A DNA stretch of 64,000 bases from Kocuria sp. (GCF_030538595.1 NZ_JAUNTS010000001.1:1-64000); one strand, 5' to 3'. Shown: positions 35,700-44,748, counted from the stretch's first letter. Numbers and translations are program-made. Notes: generated by a model not told the origin, from the sequence alone.

Positions 35700-37037
35700 G
35701 TGGTGCTCTTTTCCTTGGTGGCCTCACACCGTGACGTTGATCTGAGAACCGTTGCCCGTTTGGCAGACGGTGCCAGAGGGCTGCCATCGCAGCTTGTCAG
35801 CTCGGGGGCGCTGAACGGTGTGGTGGCGCTGTCCACGTGCAACCGACTGGAGCTCTACGGTGAACTCCCCGTGACCTCCGGACCCACACCTGAATTGACG
35901 CAGACTCGCGCGGAACTGGTGGAGGCACTGGCTCAACGCGCCGGTTTTGATCCGCAGGACGTGGCCCACGGCGTCCGCTTGCTCACGGAGGACGACGCCG
36001 CACGGCACCTTTTCACCGTGGTCTCCGGCTTGGAATCAGCTGTGGTCGGCGAACGCGAGATCACGGGCCAGGTGCGGCGCGCTCTGACGGAAGCGCAACG
36101 GGACGGCACCGCCAGCGGTGAGTTGGTGCGCCTCTTTGAAGCTGCCGCCCACACCGCCCGTGAGGTGGGAACGCACACCAGCCTGGGCGAGCGCGGCCGC
36201 TCGATTGTCTCCGTGGCCCTGGACCTGGCCGACGACGTCACCGCGGGCCAGTGGCCGCAACGCCGCGCCTTGGTTTTTGGGACGGGCGCTTACGCCGGTG
36301 CCACCATGGCCGCTCTGCGGGATCGGGGGTGCGCGGACATTGAGGTCTATTCGGCCTCCGGGCGCGCCGATCAATTCACCGCCAACCGCGGTGGCACCCC
36401 GGTCGGTGAGGAGCAGTTGGCCGCGGCACTGGCCCGGTGCGACGTCGTGGTGGGGTGTTCTGGTGGCTCCGAACCCATGCCGGCCAATGCCATGCCGGAT
36501 CGCCCCTTGACCGTGGTGGATTTGGCGCTCTCCAGAGACTTTGATCCGAGCGTGGCCGATCTGGCCCACGTTGAACTCATCACCTTGGAGTCGGTCAAAC
36601 TGGCGGCACCGGAGGAGACCGGGGAATCCGTGGCGGCTGCTCAGCGGATTGTGGACCAGGCTGCTGATCGCTTCAAGCATCAGCGCACGGGACGGGACAT
36701 GAGTGCCGCCATCGTGGCGCTACGTCAACACACCATGGGCATCCTGGAACAGGAACTGGGCAAGATCCGGGCGCACCACGGCTGCACGGGAGCCCATCAG
36801 GAAATGGAGTTCGCCATGCGCCGCATGGTGAAGTCCCTGCTGCATGAACCCACCGTGAGGGCTCGTCAGCTGGCCAAAGAAGGCCGCGCTGACGACTATC
36901 TGACCGGCCTGGAAGCCCTGTTCGGAATCACGATTGAGGAATCCGAACCGTCCGTGCTGGACACCCCACCACCCGCTCACGATTCCGCTTCCCCCTCCGA
37001 GCCGCGCCTGTCCTCCGCGCCGCGCGCTGCGGGATGA
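35700..37037 (+). CDS. hemA: Glutamyl-tRNA reductase
   Basis: A 445-residue enzyme reducing glutamyl-tRNA to glutamate-1-semialdehyde, the committed step of heme synthesis. The catalytic Cys (about residue 47) is in ALSTCNRLELYGE. The conserved GLESAVVGEREITGQVR follows, then the NADPH domain RRALVFGTGAYAGATMAAL. The tandem GTG-GTG at 35700 gives the family-typical MVLFSLVA start. The open frame further upstream (to 35583) is antisense to hemE's 5' region. A TetR gene follows 19 bp downstream and may be cotranscribed. Confidence 0.95.
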   Translation: MVLFSLVASHRDVDLRTVARLADGARGLPSQLVSSGALNGVVALSTCNRLELYGELPVTSGPTPELTQTRAELVEALAQRAGFDPQDVAHGVRLLTEDDAARHLFTVVSGLESAVVGEREITGQVRRALTEAQRDGTASGELVRLFEAAAHTAREVGTHTSLGERGRSIVSVALDLADDVTAGQWPQRRALVFGTGAYAGATMAALRDRGCADIEVYSASGRADQFTANRGGTPVGEEQLAAALARCDVVVGCSGGSEPMPANAMPDRPLTVVDLALSRDFDPSVADLAHVELITLESVKLAAPEETGESVAAAQRIVDQAADRFKHQRTGRDMSAAIVALRQHTMGILEQELGKIRAHHGCTGAHQEMEFAMRRMVKSLLHEPTVRARQLAKEGRADDYLTGLEALFGITIEESEPSVLDTPPPAHDSASPSEPRLSSAPRAAG

Positions 37038-37056
37038 TCCGGTAACAGGAGTCCTC

Positions 37057-37728
37057 ATGTCCCAAGGCCTGGACCGTCACTCGTCCCGCTCACACCGGGC
37101 AGCTCCCGGCGGCCGCGGCGTGCGCCCCGCGAGGTCAACGCGGCTACCCCGTGAACAGCGCCGCAGCCAACTCCTGGGGGTGGCGCTGGAGGTTTTTTCC
37201 ACGCACGGTTACCACAAGGCCTCCATGGACGAGATCGCGGAGGCGGCGGGAGTGTCCAAGCCCGTGCTGTACCAGCACTTCCCGGGCAAGCGGGAACTGT
37301 ATCTGGCGCTGGTGGATGACCACTTGGAGCAGTTGGCGGCCCGGTTGTTGACGGCATTGCGTTCCAGCGCGGTCAATCGCACCCGAGTGGAATCCATGCT
37401 CAATGTCTACTTCGACTTTGTGGCCGACTCCCCCAATGCCTACCGCTTGATCTTTGAAACCGACCAGATGGCGGATGCTGAAATCCGCTCCCGGTTTGAG
37501 AACTTCCATCTGGGAGTGGCTGAAGCCATCGGCTCCGTGCTGGGGCCCAACGCGGGGATCAGTCAGGCCCACGCCGTGATGCTGGCCCGGTCCCTGACCG
37601 CCATGGCGGAGGCAGGTGCCTACTACTGGGCGCACAATCCCAGCGTGGGTGACCGCGCGGAGGCCCAACGCCAAGTCTTCCGTTTAGCCTGGGGCGGAAT
37701 CAGCATCATCGACGAAGACTGGCAGTAG
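37057..37728 (+). CDS. TetR family transcriptional regulator
   Basis: A 223-residue regulator. A basic N-terminal tail is followed by the HTH (MDEIAEAAGVSKPVLYQHF, about residues 60-78) and an all-helical ligand/dimerisation domain. ATG 37057 has AGGAG 5 nt upstream. In Mycobacterium the homologue Rv3208 also precedes the DUF3107 gene, which suggests a conserved but undefined role. Confidence 0.9.
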   Translation: MSQGLDRHSSRSHRAAPGGRGVRPARSTRLPREQRRSQLLGVALEVFSTHGYHKASMDEIAEAAGVSKPVLYQHFPGKRELYLALVDDHLEQLAARLLTALRSSAVNRTRVESMLNVYFDFVADSPNAYRLIFETDQMADAEIRSRFENFHLGVAEAIGSVLGPNAGISQAHAVMLARSLTAMAEAGAYYWAHNPSVGDRAEAQRQVFRLAWGGISIIDEDWQ

Positions 37729-37837
37729 CACCTTCTTAGGATTGCGTGAGGAACTTTCATTGCAGTGCGGGTGAACTGCCAAGGTAAAGCCTTGGACATC
37801 AGGTTTCCCGCCCACCATCAGAGCCGCAGGAGGCAGC

Positions 37838-38074
37838 GTGGACATCAAAATCGGTATCCAGCACGTGGGTCGTGAAGTTGTGGTCGATTCTCCGTTGAGT
37901 GCACAGGAGGCCCAGGAGTTGGTGAGCGCAGCCTTGGCCGATGGCTCCGTTCTGAGCCTGACCGACACCAAGGACCACACCACCCTGGTGCCAGCCTCCG
38001 GTATTGCCTACGTGGAGATCGGCAGCGAGTCCCGCCGCAAGGTGGGTTTCATGCCCGGGGTGAGCAACAACTGA
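37838..38074 (+). CDS. DUF3107 small conserved protein
   Basis: A 78-residue protein of the actinobacterial DUF3107 family (Mycobacterium TB9.4, Rv3208A). It has a compact beta-rich start (MDIKIGIQHVGREVVVDS) and the conserved PASGIAYVEIG and RKVGFMPG segments. GTG 37838 has AGGAGG about 5 nt upstream. The function is unknown. It keeps its conserved place between the TetR gene and a DEAD-box helicase gene. A hairpin follows at 38089-38134. Confidence 0.92.
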   Translation: MDIKIGIQHVGREVVVDSPLSAQEAQELVSAALADGSVLSLTDTKDHTTLVPASGIAYVEIGSESRRKVGFMPGVSNN

Positions 38075-38088
38075 TCCCCACGCTGTGC

Positions 38089-38134
38089 GGTGGCCCGTGA
38101 GTTCGTCATGACAACCATGACCTCACGGGCCACC
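38089..38134 (+). terminator. Hairpin downstream of the DUF3107 gene
   Basis: Positions 38089-38101 pair perfectly with 38122-38134, with an inner GTCATG/CATGAC pairing. It starts 14 bp after the stop. Confidence 0.7.
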
Positions 38135-38607
38135 TGGGTTCTAGGTGGAAGTGCAAGGTGTGGTTGTGGGGTCTGGTTCTGGGAGCGTGGCTGATGGACT
38201 CCGACGCGGCTGGCCTGAGTTGGTACGCAAATAGCCACTGATCGATGTGATTCTTGGTGTTTTGCGTACCGAATTTGGTCTTTTGCGTACCACTTGAGGG
38301 CAAATGCGGACCGCAGGTGGAAGCACGACGACGGGGCGGGTGCTCCGCCACTCACGGGCCACCGGTCTTTGTGCGGGTAGAGTGGCTGTGCACCACAGAT
38401 GACCGGTCGTAGACAACAGCACGTCACGCATCCTGTGACCCAACCGGGTCACTACCTTCACACCGCGATCGGCTTCTTCCCACAAGCGCGCCCGCCTCAC
38501 CGTCACGGTGAGCGCCCGGCAGCGGCCAGCCGTGCGGGGTTGTGATCAGCAACTCTGCCGCTCCCGCCCATTGCGTGCCCGATCAGCGTAGAAAGTTCAG
38601 AAACTCC
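38135..38607 (+). other. Gene-free leader region of the DEAD-box helicase gene
   Basis: 473 bp without a convincing gene. It holds three copies of a 10-bp box: GGTACGCAAA at 38222-38231 (inverted), and TTTGCGTACC at 38261-38270 and 38282-38291, the last two 21 bp apart. It also holds short hairpins at 38435-38452 (GTGACCC/GGGTCAC) and 38496-38512 (CTCACCG/CGGTGAG). A TAGAGT at about 38378 is a possible -10 box. A long structured leader would fit cold-regulated DEAD-box helicase genes, but this is inferred. Confidence 0.5.
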
Positions 38608-40452
38608 ATGACCGAAAACCCCACCCGTGAACAGTCCACCGAGACTGAACCTTCGGTGACCAGCACCAACAGCCAGAACACCGACAGCATCGAGGCAGTT
38701 GCGGAGGCTTCCCTGGAAGCCACCCCGCAGGCCGTTGCTGAGGCCCCCACATCTTTCGCCGATTTCGGCGTGCGCCAGGACATTGTTGAAGCACTCGCCG
38801 CAGAGGGCATCACCTCCCCGTTCCCCATTCAGGCCATGACCCTGCCGGTGGCATTGACCGGACAGGACATCATCGGGCAGGCCAAAACCGGCACGGGCAA
38901 GACCTTGGGCTTTGGCATCCCGGTGATCCAGCGCGTGGTGGGCCGCGACGACGACGGTTGGGGCAGCCTCAAACACGCCGGTGCACCGCAGGCGTTGATC
39001 ATTGTGCCCACCCGTGAACTGGCCGTTCAGGTGGGTTCAGATCTGGCCACCGCTGCCAAGACCCGCAACGCACGGGTGTTGACCATCTACGGTGGCCGCG
39101 CTTACGAACCGCAGATCGAGGCGCTGGAAAGGGGCGCCGAGATTGTGGTGGGCACCCCGGGCCGCCTGATTGACCTCAACCGCCAGCACCACCTGGATCT
39201 CTCCCAGGTCAAGGCCGTGGTGCTGGATGAAGCTGACGAAATGCTGGACCTGGGCTTCCTCCCGGATGTGGAGAAGATCCTCTCCACCGTCCCCAAGGTC
39301 CGCCACACCATGCTGTTCTCCGCCACCATGCCCGGCCCCGTGGTGGCCATGGCGCGCCGGTACATGTCCAAGCCCATGCACATCCGGGCCGCCGCACCGG
39401 ATGAAGGGACCACCAAGGCAGACATCCGCCAGGTGATCTACCGTGCACACGCCTTGGACAAGGATGAGGTGGTCTCTCGCATCCTGCAGGCCGAAGGCCG
39501 TGGCAAAACCATCATCTTCACCCGGACCAAGCGCACCGCCGCCAAGGTGGCGGATGAACTGTCCAAGCGCGGTTTTGCGGCTGCACCCCTGCACGGTGAC
39601 TTGGGCCAGGGGGCACGCGAGCAGGCGTTGCGGGCCTTCCGCAACAACAAGGTGGACGTGCTGGTGGCAACGGATGTGGCTGCCCGCGGCATTGACGTGG
39701 ATGATGTCACCCACGTGATCAACTACCAGTGCCCGGAGGACGAAAAGACCTTCCTGCACCGCACGGGGCGCACCGGCCGCGCCGGCAACAAGGGCACCGC
39801 CATCACGTTTGTGGACTGGGATGACGTACCGCGCTGGCGCCTGATCGACAAAGCCTTGGAGCTTGGTGTTCAGGAGCCGCAGGAAACCTATTCCTCCTCA
39901 GCACATCTCTACACGGACCTCAACATTCCAGAGGGCACCAAGGGACGGCTGCCCAAGAACAAGCGCACTCACGCGGGGCTGGGTGCCGAAACACTCGAAG
40001 ACCTGGGTGGGCCGGACAGCTCCAGCCGGAAATCTTCCGGACGAGGGTCTACGGGCCAGGGTCGCGGGGCTTCTGGCCGGAACAAGCAGGGCGCTTCCGG
40101 GGGCGGCGAGTCCCGCACTGATTCGGACCGGGAATCCACCCGTGGCACGGGCCGTAACCGTCGCCGCTCCAACGGCCGGGCAGGCCAGGGTCGCCGAGGT
40201 GGACAGGGCAACACGGGTGGACCCGGCAACGGTGCAGAGACCAGCCAACGCGATGGTCGCCCCCACGATCACGAGCGCAAACAGGACTCCGGTGCTGCCG
40301 GGGAGGGAACTCGTCAGGCCGGTGAGCGCCACACCACGCAGACCCGCGATCGGTCAGCGGAAGGTGCGGCACGGCGTCGTCGGCGGCGACGACGCACCAC
40401 GAACGGTGAAGTGAGCGGCAACGGCAACACGGGTGAGTCCCCGCAGGGCTGA
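38608..40452 (+). CDS. DEAD-box ATP-dependent RNA helicase
   Basis: A 614-residue helicase. A ~60-residue acidic leader precedes the Q-motif region (FADFGV, TSPFPIQAMTLP). Core motifs are AKTGTGKTLGFGIP (I), PTRELAVQ (Ia), DEADEMLDLGF (II), FSATMPG (III), IIFTRTKRTAAKVADEL (IV), TDVAARGIDV (V) and HRTGRTGRAG (VI). From about 440 the tail is Arg/Gly/Ser-rich and probably binds RNA. The synteny with Rv3211 (RhlE) supports a role in ribosome assembly, RNA decay or cold adaptation. ATG 38608 lacks a strong Shine-Dalgarno. Confidence 0.92.
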   Translation: MTENPTREQSTETEPSVTSTNSQNTDSIEAVAEASLEATPQAVAEAPTSFADFGVRQDIVEALAAEGITSPFPIQAMTLPVALTGQDIIGQAKTGTGKTLGFGIPVIQRVVGRDDDGWGSLKHAGAPQALIIVPTRELAVQVGSDLATAAKTRNARVLTIYGGRAYEPQIEALERGAEIVVGTPGRLIDLNRQHHLDLSQVKAVVLDEADEMLDLGFLPDVEKILSTVPKVRHTMLFSATMPGPVVAMARRYMSKPMHIRAAAPDEGTTKADIRQVIYRAHALDKDEVVSRILQAEGRGKTIIFTRTKRTAAKVADELSKRGFAAAPLHGDLGQGAREQALRAFRNNKVDVLVATDVAARGIDVDDVTHVINYQCPEDEKTFLHRTGRTGRAGNKGTAITFVDWDDVPRWRLIDKALELGVQEPQETYSSSAHLYTDLNIPEGTKGRLPKNKRTHAGLGAETLEDLGGPDSSSRKSSGRGSTGQGRGASGRNKQGASGGGESRTDSDRESTRGTGRNRRRSNGRAGQGRRGGQGNTGGPGNGAETSQRDGRPHDHERKQDSGAAGEGTRQAGERHTTQTRDRSAEGAARRRRRRRRTTNGEVSGNGNTGESPQG

Positions 40453-40500
40453 GCCTTCCGCGTAAAGTCCCGGGGTGTTGTGGCCTCTCCGCTGAGCATC

Positions 40501-40540
40501 GACTTGTGCCGCCCACCAGGCTTGGTGGGCGGCACAAGTC
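40501..40540. terminator. Type-2 palindrome / bidirectional terminator, copy 1
   Basis: GACTTGTGCCGCCCACCA (40501-40518) pairs perfectly with 40523-40540 around a 4-nt loop, between converging genes. The arm resembles that of the palindrome at 59703-59758. Confidence 0.8.
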
Positions 40541-40586
40541 ACTGATGAAGCCACGGCCGGGTGATGTAGGCGGTGCAAGTCGCTGT

Positions 40587-41444
40587 TCAGTCGCCGGCCC
40601 ACAGGATCGGGGTGACGCCGCTGGACTCCGCCTGAATCCTGCGCAAGGACTGCACGGAGGTCAGGTTCTCCCCCAGCCGGTTGGGTTTGCCTGCTCCGTG
40701 GTAATCCGATGACCCCGTGACAATCAGATTGTGTTGCTCTGCCATGCGGGACAGTTGTGCCCGTGCTGCCTCCGGATTGTCCCGGTGGGCGATTTCCAGA
40801 CCCGCCAAACCAGCCTGGATCATGGCGTCAAAGACCTCCTGACCAACCACCCGCCCCCGGGTGGAAGCCATGGGGTGGGCCATGACTGGCACGCCACCGG
40901 CGGCGCGGACCAGTTCCACCGCGGTCACCGGATCGGGTGCGTAATGGCCAACGTAGTAGCCAGAGCGCGGGTGCAGCACCGTGTCAAAGGCCTCTGTCCG
41001 GTCCGCCACCACCCCGGCAGCCACCAGCGCATCTGCCAGGTGTGGGCGTCCCACGGTGGCGCCAGCGGCTACCTGGCGTTGCACCATCTCCCAGGTGATC
41101 GGGTAATCCCGTCCCATGAGTTCCGTCATGCGTTGCGCCCGCGTGAGCCGAGAGTTCCGGGCTCGCTCCATCACTGCATGCAGTCCCTCGTGCTGCGGAT
41201 CCTGCAGATAGGAAAGCAGGTGAACGGAGATGCCGTGCTCGGTCTGGCAGGAGACCTCCGTGCCTCTGACCAGTGACACGCCCACGCCCTGAGCAGCTTC
41301 AGCAGCTTGCTCCCAGCCCGCGGTGGTGTCGTGATCCGTCAGAGCCACCACGTCCAAGCCTGCGTAAGCCGCAGCCTCCATCACCTCAGCCGGGGATTGT
41401 GTTCCGTCCGAAACGGTGGAGTGGGTGTGGAGGTCAATCTTCAT
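40587..41444 (-). CDS. PHP domain phosphoesterase
   Basis: A 285-residue PHP-superfamily protein. Metal-binding motifs are HTHSTVSDG at the N-terminus, ALTDHDTTAG, a GxPH-type VGRPHLADAL, VMAHPMAST and GSSDYHGAGK at the C-terminus. Relatives hydrolyse 3',5'-nucleotide bisphosphates or nucleotide 5'-phosphates; the exact substrate cannot be told. ATG 41444 gives the canonical MKIDLHTHS start. A CAGGAT box lies 6 nt upstream and may be a weak leaderless -10. Confidence 0.88.
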   Translation of the reverse strand: MKIDLHTHSTVSDGTQSPAEVMEAAAYAGLDVVALTDHDTTAGWEQAAEAAQGVGVSLVRGTEVSCQTEHGISVHLLSYLQDPQHEGLHAVMERARNSRLTRAQRMTELMGRDYPITWEMVQRQVAAGATVGRPHLADALVAAGVVADRTEAFDTVLHPRSGYYVGHYAPDPVTAVELVRAAGGVPVMAHPMASTRGRVVGQEVFDAMIQAGLAGLEIAHRDNPEAARAQLSRMAEQHNLIVTGSSDYHGAGKPNRLGENLTSVQSLRRIQAESSGVTPILWAGD

Positions 41445-41550
41445 GTCACCATCCTGGCATGCCGCCATCACCGCGGGGCCTGGGCTTGCCTTCCCGTGAC
41501 ACCATGGGAGCATCCGCCTAGCACCTGAATCTGAACGGAGCCCCCAGCAC

Positions 41551-43128
41551 ATGAGCAACCACCCGGAGTCTGCCTCCACCCGGGCAGCCAACGAACATCC
41601 GGCCTCTCCCGCAGATCAGTCCATGGCTGATCGCGGAGACAACCGGACACGTTCACCGGAGTCAACGGCTTTCAAGCAGTTCATGGCCGCGCAGTGGGCG
41701 GAAGTTGAGGACCGTGACCTCCCGCAGGAGGCGGTGGCGCCGTTTGCGGCGCGTCGTCGTACCCGGGTCTCTGAAGCCTTCCGGGGCGAACGTCTGGTGA
41801 TTCCGGCCGGCGCCCCCAAGGTGCGTTCCAATGACACCGATTATCGCTTCCGCCCGCACTCCGCTTTTGCCCATCTCACAGGGTTGGGCGTGGACCACGA
41901 ACCTCACGCAGTTCTGGTCTTGGAGCCCGTAGAGGACGGTTCCGGGGACCACGGCGCCCATCACACCGCCACGTTGTACTTCCATCCCATGGCAGGGCGG
42001 GAAACTCAGGAGTTTTACGCGGACACCCGCAACGGCCAGTTCTGGGTGGGTGATCGTCCCACGCTGCGCGAAATTGGTAGCGCCTACGGTATCCGCACCG
42101 CGGATTTGTCCGCGATGGAGGCTGCCGTCTCCAAAAACGTGGGCGATCCCGGTGCCGGTGGGATTCGAGTTCGGGTGCTCAAAGGGCAGGACGCAGCGGT
42201 GGACCAGGTGGTCGAGGCCGCCCGTATGGCTGCCGCTGTGAATCTCGATGCCGAGGATCGCGCAGATGCCACCTTGTTGGAAGCTCTCTCCGAACTGCGC
42301 CTGGTGAAGGATTCTCACGAGGTGGATCAGCTGCGTGAAGCCGTGAACATGACCATTCGGGGATTCGAGGATGTAGCCCGCACCTTGCCCGCAGCCACCG
42401 GTCGGAACCGCGGGGAACGCGTGGTGGAAGGGGCGTTTTTTGCCCGGGCCCGCGCCGAGGGCAACGATCTTGGTTACGACACCATTGCCGCTGCAGGCAA
42501 CAATGCCACCGTTCTGCACTGGACCCGGAACACGGGAGTGGTTCGGGAAGGTGATCTGATCCTGGTGGACGCTGGCGTGGAGGCTGAGTCGCTCTACACG
42601 GCGGATGTGACCAGAACTCTGCCGGTCAACGGCCGCTACTCCCCTGTGCAGCGCAAGGTGTACCAAGCCGTGCTGGATGCCGCCGACGCGGCCTTCACCG
42701 CTGCGGTTCCCGGCAACCGTTTTCGGGACGTCCACGACGCCGCCATGAAAGTCCTGGCTGATCGCTTGGCCGAGTGGGGGCTGCTTCCGGTCTCCCCGGA
42801 GGTGTCCCTGTCCGCGGAAGGCCAGCATCACCGCCGGTGGATGCCCCACGGGACCAGCCACCACTTGGGCCTGGATGTGCATGACTGTGCTCAGGCGCGG
42901 CGGGAGATGTATCAAGATGCCGTGATCGAGCCTGGCATGGTGTTCACCATTGAACCGGGACTCTATTTCAAGGAAGAGGACTTGTCCGTTCCCCCCGAAT
43001 ACCGCGGCATTGGCGTGCGCATTGAGGACGACGTCCTGGTCACCGCCGACGGCAATGAAAACCTCTCCGCGGCGCTGCCCCGCGATCCGGGTGAGGTTGA
43101 AGCGTGGATGGCTCAACAGCACGGCTGA
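41551..43128 (+). CDS. pepP: Xaa-Pro aminopeptidase (aminopeptidase P)
   Basis: A 525-residue metallopeptidase releasing N-terminal residues before proline. The N-terminal AMP_N domain includes FRPHSAFAHLTGLG. The pita-bread domain shows the metal ligands in order: DAGVEAESLYTADVTRT, HGTSHHLGLDVHD, FTIEPGLYF and GIGVRIEDDVLVT. The first ~50 residues are Ser/Thr/Asp-rich and likely disordered. ATG 41551 has GGAG about 10 nt upstream. A strong terminator follows. Confidence 0.94.
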   Translation: MSNHPESASTRAANEHPASPADQSMADRGDNRTRSPESTAFKQFMAAQWAEVEDRDLPQEAVAPFAARRRTRVSEAFRGERLVIPAGAPKVRSNDTDYRFRPHSAFAHLTGLGVDHEPHAVLVLEPVEDGSGDHGAHHTATLYFHPMAGRETQEFYADTRNGQFWVGDRPTLREIGSAYGIRTADLSAMEAAVSKNVGDPGAGGIRVRVLKGQDAAVDQVVEAARMAAAVNLDAEDRADATLLEALSELRLVKDSHEVDQLREAVNMTIRGFEDVARTLPAATGRNRGERVVEGAFFARARAEGNDLGYDTIAAAGNNATVLHWTRNTGVVREGDLILVDAGVEAESLYTADVTRTLPVNGRYSPVQRKVYQAVLDAADAAFTAAVPGNRFRDVHDAAMKVLADRLAEWGLLPVSPEVSLSAEGQHHRRWMPHGTSHHLGLDVHDCAQARREMYQDAVIEPGMVFTIEPGLYFKEEDLSVPPEYRGIGVRIEDDVLVTADGNENLSAALPRDPGEVEAWMAQQHG

Positions 43129-43137
43129 TGAACGGGG

Positions 43138-43174
43138 ACGGCAGCCGGGGTCACGTTGTGACCCCGGCTGCCGT
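43138..43174 (+). terminator. Terminator of pepP
   Basis: A 16-bp perfect stem (43138-43153 with 43159-43174), 5-nt loop, followed by TGTCTT. It starts 9 bp after the stop. Confidence 0.85.
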
Positions 43175-43192
43175 TGTCTTGCCTCTTGATGG

Positions 43193-43217
43193 CTGGAACC
43201 GCAAGTTGCGGTTCCAG
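43193..43217. repeat. Small palindrome upstream of the IS relic
   Basis: CTGGAACCGCAA (43193-43204) pairs with 43206-43217. It may be a secondary terminator. No gene lies between here and the IS relic. Confidence 0.5.
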
Positions 43218-43400
43218 CTGTGATTTGTGGCTCGGGGCCTAAATCTGAGTACCAGGGCTACCAGATCACCAGACTGTCAGGGGTTATACGCCAGAAAGTG
43301 TGTAGCGCAGGCCCCTGGATCCCAACCAGTAGTAGGGCAACACCAGCCTTGACATGTTTTGAGAGCATGTCAGGTGTCCCTTCCACGAAACAGACCCACG

Positions 43401-43841
43401 TGTGGTGTATGCGCCCGCCCCCTGGTCAAAAGCGGCACCACCATCGCTGGTTCCACCGGCTACCGGTGCATACCCTGTGGCTAACCCGCAAGCCGTGCGC
43501 AGTTTGATACCTCATCAGGGCTGATGGGGTATCAAACTGCGCACGGCTTGCGAGGGTTAGGTGTCTATGGAAGCTGGGAAGGCACGGTGGGATCAGTTCT
43601 TCCGCTACCGCACCTACCCCGGGTCTCACCGGGCCCCATCGGCTCAGATCACCCCGAACGCAGCCTCACTGAACACCCCCACGACCCCTGGGACCTTGTC
43701 AGAGAAGAACACTGGACCCCACTACGACCACAGCACACGCAACGAGAGGAACAGATCGGGCCAGTGCTCTACAACACCGGGTTCAGTCCCGAAGACGGCA
43801 ACCGCTTCCAACACGACTGGGCAGGACGCTGGCGCCCATAA
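43401..43841 (+). pseudogene. Transposase fragments within the IS relic
   Basis: 43401-43484 reads as a zinc-ribbon start: CGVCARPLVKSGTTIAGSTG, then YRCIPCG and a stop, like the N-terminal CxxC...CxxC region of IS1249-type transposases. In the same frame, 43524-43841 encodes a piece ending NTGFSPEDGNRFQHDWAGRW, similar to transposase C-termini. About 1 kb of coding sequence that should lie between, including the catalytic DDE domain, is missing; a type-1 palindrome sits exactly at the junction. Family assignment rests on motif memory. Confidence 0.55.
43490..43549. repeat. Type-1 dispersed palindrome, copy 3
   Basis: A 60-nt near-perfect palindrome inside the IS relic. The symmetry extends outward through CGC/GCG to 43487-43552 and partly to CTAAC/GTTAG (43481/43560). 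Confidence 0.85.
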
Positions 43842-43893
43842 CACACCCGGGATTTACACACATTTTGGCGTATAACCCACTGTCAGCACCTGC

Positions 43894-44748
43894 TCAGTGA
43901 GTGGACCCCGGTTGCTGTTCTGCGGGTCCGGACTCTTGACCAGCGGAGCTCTCCGCCGGCTGCTCGGGTTCAATGCGGACCCCGTACCGCGGACGCCCAT
44001 CCGGGAGGTCTTCCTCCCCCGGAGCGGTGACAGGCCGGGACTCGGGCTGGGGAGGCTGTTGGCCGACGGCCCCATTGGCTGGTGCAGCAGCCCCATTGGA
44101 TGAAGCACCAGTGGGTGCCCGACCCGGTTGACCGGCTTGGCCGTACTGGCCGTACGGACCCGGTTGACGCTGCCCCTGGGCGGCACCTGGCACCGGACCT
44201 TGCTGCCCGTTCCACCCTTGCTGCTGGTTCCAGCCTTGCTGCACCGCGCCGTGCTGCAATCCGGGGAGGTTGAGTCCCTGGACGGCCTGCCGGGCGGCGG
44301 GCGCAACGTCACCGCGCACCACGACGTCGTAGCGAGAGGCCACGAATGTGGACACGGAGGTGAAGTCGCGGCGGCCACGCTGAGCGGCAAAGCTCACAAC
44401 CCCCAGGATCACCCAGAAGGCTGCCCCCAACAACACGGTGAGCAGAACGGACATGCCCCATCCGCCACCGCCGAACATGGCCAAGATCACGCCGAAGAAC
44501 AGGCCGAACATGGCACCTTGCGTGGCGGAGGCCAGTGCCACCCGGGGATAGCTCAGGCGGCCGGTCACTCGCTCCACGGAGCGCAGATCATGCCCCACAA
44601 TGGAGACAGTTTGCACATCAAACTGCTGATCAGAGAGGTGGTCCACCACTTTCTGAGCATCGGCGTACTGACTGAAACTGCCGATGGCCTGGCCCTCCGG
44701 CAGACCGGTGGGAGCCAAGGTGGATGCGCGCTGACCAAAAAAACTCAT
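43894..44748 (-). CDS. GspM-like (general stress protein 17M) membrane protein
   Basis: A 284-residue protein. The N-terminal ~65 residues form the GSP17M-like domain (IGSFSQYADAQKVVDHLSDQ and VQTVSIVGHDLRSVERVTGR). Two adjacent membrane segments with a Gly-rich turn follow (about residues 78-125). The last ~120 residues are Gln/Gly/Pro-rich, low-complexity and probably disordered. Function unknown; relatives belong to general stress regulons. ATG 44748 has CATGAT 6 nt upstream, a weak leaderless -10. Confidence 0.8.
   Translation of the reverse strand: MSFFGQRASTLAPTGLPEGQAIGSFSQYADAQKVVDHLSDQQFDVQTVSIVGHDLRSVERVTGRLSYPRVALASATQGAMFGLFFGVILAMFGGGGWGMSVLLTVLLGAAFWVILGVVSFAAQRGRRDFTSVSTFVASRYDVVVRGDVAPAARQAVQGLNLPGLQHGAVQQGWNQQQGWNGQQGPVPGAAQGQRQPGPYGQYGQAGQPGRAPTGASSNGAAAPANGAVGQQPPQPESRPVTAPGEEDLPDGRPRYGVRIEPEQPAESSAGQESGPAEQQPGSTH

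Larger units (their letters stand above)
43281..43878. mobile_element. 598-bp relic insertion sequence (IS256/IS1249-like)
   Basis: The ends are inverted repeats: GGGTTATACGCCAGAAAGTG at the left (43281 on) and, on the minus strand from 43878, GGGTTATACGCCAAAATGTG, both followed by TGTA. An identical 8-bp direct repeat ACTGTCAG flanks both ends (43273-43280 and 43879-43886), a target-site duplication of the size made by IS256 and ISL3 families. Inside are transposase fragments and a type-1 palindrome. It is far too short to encode a full transposase, so it is a dead or non-autonomous copy that inserted whole and was later internally deleted, or moved as a deleted form. Confidence 0.85.

Noticed and set aside
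38106-38506. Overlapping minus-strand open frames upstream of the DEAD-box helicase gene
   Set aside because: Cross the hairpins and repeated boxes, no ribosome site, no recognisable protein.
43220-43875. Small genes suggested by open frames in the pepP-GspM gap
   Set aside because: They lie across the ends of the IS relic and its palindrome; the coding signal is explained as transposase fragments.
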